A stretch of 64,000 nucleotides of DNA from Actinomadura luzonensis (GTDB lineage Bacteria > Actinomycetota > Actinomycetes > Streptosporangiales > Streptosporangiaceae). The stretch covers positions 248,001 through 312,000 of the forward strand of contig NZ_JAKRKC020000002.1 in NCBI RefSeq assembly GCF_022664455.2, written 5' to 3'. The notes under the pieces were generated by a model. It did no database searches, was not told the DNA's origin, and saw only the letters and a program-made list of their open reading frames with translations. A program made the translations under genes and the position numbers. This document shows, piece after piece, positions 16,503 to 24,128 of this stretch (position 1 is the first letter of the stretch; each line of letters starts with the position of its first letter).

Positions 16503-17375
16503 ATGATGGAGCAGGACTGGCTGAGCGAACGGTTCGCCGAGCACCAGAGCCGCTTGCGCGCGGTGGCCTACCGGATGCTCGGCTCGCCCGGCGAGGCCGA
16601 GGACGCGGTGCAGGAGGCCTGGCTGCGGGTCAGCCGCGCCGACACCGGCCAGGTGGACAACCTGGCCGGGTGGCTGACCACCGTCGTCGCCAGGGTGTGC
16701 CTGAACATGCTCGAGGCGCGCCGGGCCCGGCGCGAGAGCTCGGCCGGGGTGCTGCCGCCCGAGCCGGCCGCGCCGCGACCCGACGCCCGCCCGGCCGGCC
16801 AGGCCACCCCCGAGGACGAGACGCTGCTGGCCGACGCGGTCGGTGTCGCGCTGATGGTGGTGCTGGACACGCTGACTCCCGCCGAACGGCTCGCGTTCGT
16901 CCTGCACGACGTCTTCGCCGTGTCGTTCGCCGAGATCGGCGCCATCATCGACCGCTCCCCGGCGGCGGCCCGGCAGCTCGCCAGCCGCGCCCGGCGCCGG
17001 GTGCAGGGAACCGCCGACGCGTCCGATGCCGCGCGTTCGGCGAAGCGGGAGATCGTCGAGGCGTTCCTCGCCGCCGCCCGGGGCGGAGACTTCACCGCCC
17101 TGGTCGAGCTGCTCGACCCGGACGCGGTGGCCATCGAGATCCGCGGCGCCGAGGCGGTGGCGGCCTTCTTCGCCGGACGGGCTCAGGCCGCCAGGCTCGC
17201 CCTGGTCGACGGCGTTCCGGCGGCCGTCTGGTCACACCGCGGCCGGCCGAGAGCCGTCATCACCTTCGCCGTCCACGGCGGCAGGATCACCCGCATCGCC
17301 ATCGACACCGACCCGGACCGGCTCCACGACCTCGACATCGTGCACCTCTCCGCCGCCGACGAGGAGCGGCGTTGA
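16503..17375 (+). CDS. SigJ/ECF41-type sigma factor with fused SnoaL-like domain
   Basis: 290 residues. Region 2 runs from HQSRLRAVAYRMLG to EAWLRV, and region 4 from TPAERLAFVLHDVFAVSFAEIGAII to ASRARRRV. From about residue 185 a SnoaL/NTF2-like domain follows (EIVEAFLAAARGGDF to GGRITRIAIDTDPDRL). ECF41 factors use this domain instead of an anti-sigma factor. DPDRL matches their NPDKL motif, but the DGGGR motif I would expect after LLDPDAVA seems missing: the text goes straight to EIRGAEAV. The start is ATG 16503 or 16506, after GGAGGAA. Confidence 0.9.
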   Translation: MMEQDWLSERFAEHQSRLRAVAYRMLGSPGEAEDAVQEAWLRVSRADTGQVDNLAGWLTTVVARVCLNMLEARRARRESSAGVLPPEPAAPRPDARPAGQATPEDETLLADAVGVALMVVLDTLTPAERLAFVLHDVFAVSFAEIGAIIDRSPAAARQLASRARRRVQGTADASDAARSAKREIVEAFLAAARGGDFTALVELLDPDAVAIEIRGAEAVAAFFAGRAQAARLALVDGVPAAVWSHRGRPRAVITFAVHGGRITRIAIDTDPDRLHDLDIVHLSAADEERR

Positions 17376-17449
17376 CCGGCCCGGACCTCGAACCCTCCCT
17401 CCGCGCTCTCGCCGTCCACGACCGCGACGAGGCGCACGCGGCTGCCGGC

Positions 17450-17770
17450 CTACCGGACCTGCCACCAGGCCTGGACGACGTGGCAGCCCTGGGGGTCGCC
17501 GGAGACGAGGGAGTACGGTCCCACGTGGCCGGAGACCTTGGTCTTCCACGGGCCGACGACCGTTCTCGTGTAGGGGTAGTGCGCCGAGTTGCACTTGGCC
17601 GCCACCCGGTAGGTGCCGAAGCCGCCGGCGCACCTGGCCCCCGCCACGTTGGTCGTCGTGTTCACGAAACTCGTGCAGGACCACACCTCGGCCTGCGCCG
17701 GGGCGGCGAGCCCGGCCACCGCCATCGCGCCGCCCGCGACCGCGGCCAGCACCTTCGCGAACCTTCGCAT
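17450..17770 (-). CDS. Small secreted protein with four Cys
   Basis: 106 residues. A clear Sec signal, MRRFAKVLAAVAGGAMAV through PAQAEV, with cleavage near residue 29-30. The mature part of about 77 residues has four Cys (WSCTSF, GARCAGG, AAKCNSA, PQGCHVV), enough for two disulphides, and many aromatic residues. The start is fixed by AGGAG just upstream of ATG 17770. I know no function. It converges with the sigma factor gene. Confidence 0.8.
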   Translation of the reverse strand: MRRFAKVLAAVAGGAMAVAGLAAPAQAEVWSCTSFVNTTTNVAGARCAGGFGTYRVAAKCNSAHYPYTRTVVGPWKTKVSGHVGPYSLVSGDPQGCHVVQAWWQVR

Positions 17771-17915
17771 TGCGTCTCCTCTGCGTCTTCCCGTTCGGCT
17801 TGCACGCCTCATGGTCAAGCACGCGCGGGACCCGCTGCCAGGACGCGAGGAGGACATCCACGGGACATTCGGCAGGCGGCCCGGGCATGCGCGCCCCGGG
17901 CCGCCGGCCAGGGCG

Positions 17916-19319
17916 TCACCACGTCGCCGGCTTGCCCGGGGTGAACAGCCAGACGTCGAAGAACCCGGTCAGGTCCTGGCCGGAGATCTTCTCCGCGAGC
18001 CTGACGAACTCGTCGGTGTCGGCCACGCCGTAGCGGTGGTCGGCCGCCCACGTGCGCAGCAGCCGGAAGAAGGGCTCATCGCCGATCTTGACGCGCAGCG
18101 CCTGGAGCGTCATGCCGCCACGGTTGTAGACGGCCGTGTCGAACATGGTGTCGCGCTGCGGATCGCCCACCTTGACCTGCCAGAACGCGTCCGGCCTGGT
18201 CGCGTACTGCCGGTCGAACCACGCCTGGACGGTCTCCCCGCCGGTGTGCTCGGTCCAGTAGCGCTGCGCGAAGGTGGCGAAGCCCTCGTTGAGCCAGATG
18301 TGCTGCCAAGTCCGCACCGAGACGCTGTCGCCGAACCACTGGTGGGACAGCTCGTGCGCGACCGTGGTCACGCTGCGGACGGCGGAGTACAGCGGCTTGG
18401 TCTGGTTCTCCAGCGAGAACCCGACGACGGGGGCGTTGTCCACGATCGCGCCCGTCTCCTCGAACGGGTAGCGCCCGAACAGCTCGCTCCAGTAGTCGGT
18501 GATGTCGGCGGTCTGCTGGAAGACGGCCTCGGTGCCGGGCACGGTCGGATCGGTGGCGACCCATTCGCGCAGGCCGCCCGGCGTCGTGCCCTTCCGCACG
18601 TCGAACCGCCCGATCGTGGCCGTCGCCAGGTACGACGCCATCGGGCGCAGCTCGTTCCACAGGAAGGTCGTGGTGTCGCCGTGCGTGACCTGCGCCGCCA
18701 GCACCCCGTTGGAGGCGACGGTGAGGCCCTTCGGGACGGTCATCGAGATGGAGTAGGTCGCCTTGTCGCTCGGGTGGTCGTTGGACGGGAACCAGGTGCT
18801 GGCCGCGTTCGGCTCGCAGGCCACCAGCGCGCCGTCCTCCGTGGCGATCCACCCGTACGGCGAGCCGAACACGATCGGGCCGCCGAGCGGCTGCGGGACG
18901 CCGTTGTAGGTGACGGCCACGTCGAACACGCTCTGGTTCCGCAGCCCCGCGCCGGGCGTGACGATCAGCTCCTGCCCGTCGCGGACGTAGGCCGCCGGAC
19001 GGCCGTTGACCGTGACCGAGGTGACGGTGAGCTGCTGGAAGTCCAGGTCGAAGCGGGACAGGTCCTGGGTGGCGCGCGCCAGCATGTGCACCGTGCCCTT
19101 GAGCACCTTGGTGGCGGGGTCGTAGGCGAGGTTGAGCACGTAGTGCTGGGCGTCGTACCCGCCGTTGCCCTCCAGGGGGAAGTAGGGGTCGCCGACGCCG
19201 GGGGCGCCCGGCCGGAAGTCGGGCGGCGCGGCCCCGGCGGAGGCCGGGGCTGCTGCCAAGGTCGTGGCCGCGGCCATGCTGAGAGCGGCGGTCCAGCGAG
19301 CGATCCGGGCGAGCACCAT
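17916..19319 (-). CDS. Secreted M1-family metallopeptidase
   Basis: 467 residues with a Sec signal ending ASAGAA at about residue 30. The zinc site is HELSHQW, with the distal Glu in WLNEGFA 18 residues on. Upstream, SLENQTKP takes the place of the GAMEN exopeptidase motif, close to the usual GMENQT. That predicts aminopeptidase action outside the cell. ATG 19319 has GGAGG at the right distance, so an ATG nine codons earlier is rejected. The chain is shorter than cytosolic PepN (about 850) and lacks the C-terminal helical domain, as secreted actinobacterial members do. Confidence 0.92.
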   Translation of the reverse strand: MVLARIARWTAALSMAAATTLAAAPASAGAAPPDFRPGAPGVGDPYFPLEGNGGYDAQHYVLNLAYDPATKVLKGTVHMLARATQDLSRFDLDFQQLTVTSVTVNGRPAAYVRDGQELIVTPGAGLRNQSVFDVAVTYNGVPQPLGGPIVFGSPYGWIATEDGALVACEPNAASTWFPSNDHPSDKATYSISMTVPKGLTVASNGVLAAQVTHGDTTTFLWNELRPMASYLATATIGRFDVRKGTTPGGLREWVATDPTVPGTEAVFQQTADITDYWSELFGRYPFEETGAIVDNAPVVGFSLENQTKPLYSAVRSVTTVAHELSHQWFGDSVSVRTWQHIWLNEGFATFAQRYWTEHTGGETVQAWFDRQYATRPDAFWQVKVGDPQRDTMFDTAVYNRGGMTLQALRVKIGDEPFFRLLRTWAADHRYGVADTDEFVRLAEKISGQDLTGFFDVWLFTPGKPATW

Positions 19320-19435
19320 CGCGAGCCTCCGTGGGGGGTAGGCCATCAGCCATCAGCCCGAGAGTGAAGGAAACATCCGGCTTTGTCTGGACCCAAATCC
19401 GGCGACCGCGCCGCCGACGACGCCCGGCGTCCCGA

Positions 19436-19466
19436 TTGACCTGGAGCACGCTCCAGCTCCTAGCCT
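19436..19466 (+). promoter_or_regulatory. MerR-type promoter of the aldo/keto reductase gene
   Basis: TTGACC (19436-19441), 19-bp spacer, TAGCCT (19461-19466). Inside the spacer lies a perfect inverted repeat, CTGGAGC-AC-GCTCCAG (19441-19456). The stretched 19-bp spacer with a central palindrome is the signature of promoters twisted open by MerR-family activators. The start codon of the reductase is 44 bp downstream. No MerR gene is in the window. Confidence 0.75.
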
Positions 19467-19509
19467 TGATCGCACCGGGCCGGAATCCCCGAGGCACAGG
19501 AGAAATCGC

Positions 19510-20517
19510 ATGAGGACCGTACAACTCGGCCGTACCGGCGAGCAGGTCAGCAAGCTCGCCCTGGGCTGCATGATCATGGGCACCGTCACGCCGGAGGACG
19601 AGGCCGTCACGATGCTCGACCGGTACGTGGAGGCCGGCGGCAACTTCCTCGACACCGCCGACTGCTACTGCTGGTGGGAACGCCGGGGCAGCCACGGCGG
19701 GCACAGCGAGGAACTGCTCGGCCGCTGGCTGGCCAGGTCCGGCCGGCGCGACGAGGTGTTCCTGGCCACCAAGGGCAGCGCCGTCGTACGGGACCTGGAC
19801 GCGGTCTGGGCCGGCGGCCGGCCGGACTGGGCCGCCGCGTACCGCACGTTCGTCGGGGCCGGGGCGAAGACGTTGCGCGAGGCGATCGACGGCAGCCTGC
19901 GCCGGCTCGGCACCGACCACGTCGATCTCTACTACGTGCACGTCGACGACCGGGCCACCCCTTTGGAGGAGACGCTGGAGGCGCTCGCCGGCATCGTCCA
20001 GGCCGGCAAGGCCCGCTACATCGGCTGGTCCAACGTCCGGACCTGGCGGCTGGAGCGCATCCGGCAGCTGTGCGCCCAGCACGGCTGGCCGGCGCCCGTC
20101 GCGCTCCAGCAGCAGCACTCCTACCTGCGGCGCCGTGCCGGGCTCCGGCACGCCTCCATCGTGGACGACGAGCAGCTCGACTACCTGGAGACGCACGACG
20201 ACCTGACCCTCGTGGCGTACTCGCCGATCCTCAAGGGCATCTACGACGACCCGGCCAAGCGGCAGGGCCATCCGGCGATGGACCCGTACCGGGGGCCGGA
20301 CGCCGAGGCCCGGCTGGCCGCGGTCGCCGAGGTGGCCGCCGAGGCGGGCGTGACCCCGAACGCGCTGGTCCTCGCGTGGCTGATGCACCAGACGGCGCCG
20401 GCGATCGTGCCGCTGATCGGGCCGCGCACCCTCCAGCAGTACGAGGCCGCGCTGCCGGCGCTCGACGTCAAGCTCACCGACGAGCAGCTCGGCCGGCTCG
20501 ACACCGCCGGCGCCTGA
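19510..20517 (+). CDS. Aldo/keto reductase
   Basis: 335 residues, a TIM-barrel AKR. The catalytic tetrad is visible: Asp and Tyr in FLDTADCY, Lys in FLATKGS, and the His of VDLYYVHVDD. The NADP-binding end is IVPLIGPRTLQQYE. It would reduce aldehydes or ketones with NADPH in the cytoplasm. The MerR-type promoter just upstream suggests induction by a drug-like or reactive carbonyl/thiol stress. It converges with the beta-propeller gene. Confidence 0.9.
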   Translation: MRTVQLGRTGEQVSKLALGCMIMGTVTPEDEAVTMLDRYVEAGGNFLDTADCYCWWERRGSHGGHSEELLGRWLARSGRRDEVFLATKGSAVVRDLDAVWAGGRPDWAAAYRTFVGAGAKTLREAIDGSLRRLGTDHVDLYYVHVDDRATPLEETLEALAGIVQAGKARYIGWSNVRTWRLERIRQLCAQHGWPAPVALQQQHSYLRRRAGLRHASIVDDEQLDYLETHDDLTLVAYSPILKGIYDDPAKRQGHPAMDPYRGPDAEARLAAVAEVAAEAGVTPNALVLAWLMHQTAPAIVPLIGPRTLQQYEAALPALDVKLTDEQLGRLDTAGA

Positions 20518-20525
20518 CGCGGCCC

Positions 20526-20551
20526 GCCGGCCGGCTACCGGGCCGGCCGGC
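20526..20551. terminator. Hairpin across two convergent gene ends
   Basis: GCCGGCCGG, eight bases, CCGGCCGGC, starting 9 bp after the reductase stop and running into the last codons of the propeller gene. It could stop transcription from both sides; no T-tract. Confidence 0.45.
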
Positions 20552-21716
20552 CCGCCGGCCCCACCGACACGGACTGGAAGAGCGGCCGCAGCCCGCCGGT
20601 CTTGACCGGGCCGTGGATCCGCGTCAGGTCGCCGTTCGTCCCGACGGCGAACGTGAAAAGCTCCGAGCGCAGCGTGCTGACGTAGGCCCGCCGCCCGTCG
20701 GCGCTCAGCGCGACGCCGACCGGCCCGTGCCCCGCCTCGAACGGGGCGTTCGGGGTGGGCCGCAGCGACCCGTCGGCGGCGATGGCGAAGCCCCATACCT
20801 TGGTGGCGATGTCGGGGTTGACGTTCAGGCCGCCGCTGGTGACGTAGAGGTGCCTCCCGTCCGGGGTGACGGCCGTGCCGATCGGCACGTCCGGCGCGCT
20901 GTACGGCGAGCCGGGGACGGGCGTGAGCGAGCCGTCCGCGCCGATCGAGAAACCGAAGAGCTGGCGGTCCGACACGCTGGTCAGCGCCTCGCAGGCCACG
21001 TAGAGGTGGCGGCCGTCGGGGGTGACCGACATGCCGTTCCCGCCGCGCTCGACGGATACGGGCTTGCCGATCCTGCTCAGCGTGCCCTGCGGGCCGACCG
21101 CGAAGACGACGACGAAGCCGGGCGGCCCGGTGTCCTCCGGCGTGATCGCCGGCCGGCCGTGGCTGACGAACAGGAAGCGCCCGTCGGGCGTCATGGCGAG
21201 GCCGCGCGGAGCGGCCTGCCCGGTGGGGACCGGCCGGGCGGGTTCGCGCAGCCGGCCGTCGGAGCCGACGGAGAACACCGACACGGTGCCGTCCTCCGTG
21301 TCGGCCGTGTAGAAGGTCCTGCCCGACGGCGCGAGGAGACTGCCGAACGGGAAGTCACCCGCCCGGACGGCGGGCGGCGTGAGCGGGGTGAGCCTGCCGT
21401 CGTCGCCGACGCGGTACTGGTGGACGCTGTCGTCCAGGGCGGTGGCGACGTAGGCGGTGCGGCCGTCGCCGGAGAACTGGAGCTGCCGCGGCTGCGGGCC
21501 CGTGGGGATGAGCGGCGGCTCGAGCGCCGGTTCCCCCGCGGGGCCGAGCCGGAACAGCGAGATGTCGCCCGAGTCGCCGTTGGTGACGTAGAGGGTGCCG
21601 TCGCCGGCGGCGGCGCCGGCCGGCGTGCCGGTGAGCAGCACGCTCGCGGCCGCCGCGGCCAACGCCAGGCGGGGCCCGCGTGCGGCGGGCAGTCGTGGGG
21701 GACGCGTGGAGCGCAT
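20535..21716 (-). CDS. Secreted beta-propeller protein (lactonase/YVTN type)
   Basis: 393 residues with a signal peptide to about residue 37 (VLLTGTPAGAAAG). About seven repeats of roughly 45 residues follow, each with a TPDGRxLYV-like strand and a VFxVGxDGxL strand. This is the pattern of 6-phosphogluconolactonase-like/YVTN propellers. The export signal argues against a role in the pentose phosphate pathway; binding or hydrolysis of an external ligand is more likely. Function unknown. Confidence 0.85.
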   Translation of the reverse strand: MRSTRPPRLPAARGPRLALAAAAASVLLTGTPAGAAAGDGTLYVTNGDSGDISLFRLGPAGEPALEPPLIPTGPQPRQLQFSGDGRTAYVATALDDSVHQYRVGDDGRLTPLTPPAVRAGDFPFGSLLAPSGRTFYTADTEDGTVSVFSVGSDGRLREPARPVPTGQAAPRGLAMTPDGRFLFVSHGRPAITPEDTGPPGFVVVFAVGPQGTLSRIGKPVSVERGGNGMSVTPDGRHLYVACEALTSVSDRQLFGFSIGADGSLTPVPGSPYSAPDVPIGTAVTPDGRHLYVTSGGLNVNPDIATKVWGFAIAADGSLRPTPNAPFEAGHGPVGVALSADGRRAYVSTLRSELFTFAVGTNGDLTRIHGPVKTGGLRPLFQSVSVGPAGRPAR

Positions 21717-21829
21717 GATGCCTCTTCCCCGTGCCGGAGCTTTGTCCGCCTCAGGGTGTCACCCCGCCTGGTCCGGCCCCAGGACATTGCCCGGACATGT
21801 ACCGGGCACCCGGCGCCGGGGGCTTTCGA

Positions 21830-22900
21830 TCACACCGTCTGCTCGGGTGGCCGGCAGTCGCCGCAGTCGACGTCCGGGAAGAGCCGGCTGCGCAGCACCT
21901 GGTTCAGGACGGCCAGGCGGGACAGCAGGCCGACGAACGTCCCGCACCGGGTCACCGCCACGTACTCCGACTCGGAACACAGAACCGTCCTGATCCACTC
22001 CTGTGACGGCTGCTTCTCGTCCACCGCCTCGCGGTGCAGGAAGGCGCCGAACAGGTCGCGCAGTTTGATGACGCTGATGCCCTGCGGCCGCTGCTCTTCC
22101 AGCTTGGCCAGCTCGTGCAGGAGGAACTGCTCGGGCGCGTCGAGCCTGCGCGTCGATCCGGCGAAGGCCAGGGCGCCCAGGTGGCCCGCGACCGGATCGG
22201 CCAAGGGCGGCAGCATGCCTTGGACGGGGTCGCCGCCGGGCGGGTAGGCGAGCGCCCAGCGTGCCGTGGCGGCCGCGGCCGCGTCGGCGGCATGCTGAAG
22301 CTCCGGTCTCGCCCGGTACAGCGCGCGCAGCAGCCGTTCGGGCTCGCCCCAGCCGACGAAGCGGTGCCGCTTCTCGTTCTCCGTCGCCGTGAAGGCGATG
22401 GCCTTCGGCCTCCTCAGCCGAGCGGCGCCCGAGCAGACGACCGCCAGCCGGGTCTCCCACCACGCGCTGCCGTCCTCCAGGTCGATGACGGCCACGTCGC
22501 TCCTGGGGAACTGCTCCAGCGCCTGGATGACCTGCGGCCCCCGGCTGTCGGCGATGGGGAGACTCTCCGGGACGCCGAAGTTCGGCGGCAGGTCCTGCGA
22601 GGACATGCTGTCGGCGGCGGGCGCGCCGAAGCTGAAGCCGAAGCCGAGCGCCTCGACGGACCCGTTGCTCTGCGCGGCCACCTCGATCACCATGAAGAGC
22701 AGGGGAATGCCGGTGATCACCGCCGCCGCCACCAGGATGACCGGCAGCAGCGCGTCGCCGGGCCATCCGGCGAACATTCTGAGCAGGACGAGCGCGAGCA
22801 GCAGAGCGGCGAGGAGCAGGAGCGAGGTCAGCAGGCTCCACTTCGGGCTCAGCGGCCAGACGCGCCATCGCCTGGCGCTCTTCTCCTCTGCCAGGATCAT
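21830..22900 (-). CDS. Two-span membrane protein with large cytoplasmic domain, unknown
   Basis: 356 residues. Spans at about 22-42 and 49-72 are joined by a short loop (MFAGWPGDA), leaving about 280 residues on one side. That part has regular helices (ERLLRALYRARPELQHAA, PEQFLLHELAKLEEQRP) and ends in CGDCRPPEQTV with a CxxC. ATG 22900 follows GGGAGCGG. I do not recognise the family. It stands alone between the propeller gene and an aldo/keto reductase gene. Confidence 0.75.
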   Translation of the reverse strand: MILAEEKSARRWRVWPLSPKWSLLTSLLLLAALLLALVLLRMFAGWPGDALLPVILVAAAVITGIPLLFMVIEVAAQSNGSVEALGFGFSFGAPAADSMSSQDLPPNFGVPESLPIADSRGPQVIQALEQFPRSDVAVIDLEDGSAWWETRLAVVCSGAARLRRPKAIAFTATENEKRHRFVGWGEPERLLRALYRARPELQHAADAAAAATARWALAYPPGGDPVQGMLPPLADPVAGHLGALAFAGSTRRLDAPEQFLLHELAKLEEQRPQGISVIKLRDLFGAFLHREAVDEKQPSQEWIRTVLCSESEYVAVTRCGTFVGLLSRLAVLNQVLRSRLFPDVDCGDCRPPEQTV

Positions 22901-23018
22901 GACCGCTCCCAACGGGCGGGGCTCAGCGGCACGGACGAGCACCAGATACTGCCATGTGAGCCCGCCGGTGCGCTCCCGGGACCGACCTAGGGATATCCCC
23001 AGTGCCGGGGCGGGCCGT

Positions 23019-24005
23019 TCAGCCGCCGGACCGCGGCACGCGCCCGTCCAGGAGCCCGGCCGCCACCAGGTCGTCCCACAGGCCGTCGGGCACCTGCTCG
23101 CCGAACGCGGCCAGGTTGCGCCGCACCTCCTCGGCGGAGCGCATGCCGACCACGATGCCGGCGACCGCCGGATGCCGGAGGGGGAAGGCCATGGCGGCCG
23201 CCGGCAGGGACACGCCGTGGGCCTCGCAGACGTCGGCGAGGCGGTGGGCGCGCCGGATCTCCTCCTCGGCGGCGGGCCGGTACTCGAAGTGGGCGCCGGG
23301 CGCGGGGCGCGGCGTGGCGAGCAGGCCGGAGTTGAAGACGGACGCCGCCAGGATCGAGGTCCCGCGGGCGGCGCAGGCCGGCAGCAGCTCGTCCAGGGCG
23401 GAGTGCTGCAGCAGCGTGTAGTGACCGGACAGCATGACGACGTCCACGTCACTGTCGCGGACGAGGCGGGTGAGCAGGCCGGTGTCGTACATGCCCGCCC
23501 CGATGGCGCCGACCAGGCCCTCCGCGCGCAGTTCGGCCAGGGCGGGGTAGCCGTCGCGCAGGGCCGCCTCGAAGTGCTGCTCGGCGTCGTGCAGGAAGAG
23601 CACGTCGAAACGGTCGACGCCCATGCGGGTCAGGGAGTCCTCGACGCTGCGCCGGACGCCGTCGCGGGAGAAGTCCCACACGCGACGGTGCGTGGCGGGC
23701 ACCTGGAAACCCTCGTCCATGCGGCCGGCCGGGTCCTGCGGCAGCAGCAGGCGGCCCACCTTGGTGGACAGGACGTACTCCGCGCGGGGCAGCTCGCGCA
23801 GGAACGCGCCGATCCGCCGCTCGGAGTGCCCGATGCCGTAGTGCGGGGAGGTGTCGAAGTAGCGGATCCCTCCCTCCCACGCCGCGCTCAGCGCCGCTGC
23901 GGCGTCGTCGTCGGTCAGCGGCGTGAACAGCCCGCCGAGCGGCCCGCCGCCGAACCCCAGCTCCGTGACCTCCACCGCGCTGCGCCCAAGCCGCCTGGTC
24001 TTCAT
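23019..24005 (-). CDS. Aldo/keto reductase, aldose/pyridoxal dehydrogenase type
   Basis: 328 residues. The catalytic set is FDTSPHYG (Asp, Tyr), LSTKVGR (Lys) and FDVLFLHDAE (His). The start LGFGGGPLGGLF and the GHSERRIG segment resemble D-threo-aldose 1-dehydrogenase/L-fucose and pyridoxal dehydrogenases. It would oxidise an aldose or aldehyde with NAD(P). The chain ends AGLLDGRVPRSGG. It is divergent from the LuxR/ATPase regulator, which may control it. Confidence 0.87.
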   Translation of the reverse strand: MKTRRLGRSAVEVTELGFGGGPLGGLFTPLTDDDAAAALSAAWEGGIRYFDTSPHYGIGHSERRIGAFLRELPRAEYVLSTKVGRLLLPQDPAGRMDEGFQVPATHRRVWDFSRDGVRRSVEDSLTRMGVDRFDVLFLHDAEQHFEAALRDGYPALAELRAEGLVGAIGAGMYDTGLLTRLVRDSDVDVVMLSGHYTLLQHSALDELLPACAARGTSILAASVFNSGLLATPRPAPGAHFEYRPAAEEEIRRAHRLADVCEAHGVSLPAAAMAFPLRHPAVAGIVVGMRSAEEVRRNLAAFGEQVPDGLWDDLVAAGLLDGRVPRSGG

Positions 24006-24128
24006 GCGTCACTCCTTGTCCGGTTGCTGCGTACAGCTCACAGCCCGGGACGGGAGGCGGCCAACTGATTCAGCGCCCGGCTTAATGGTCCAGGAGGCGG
24101 TCGCCCAGGCGAGAGCGCGAAGCGGGGC

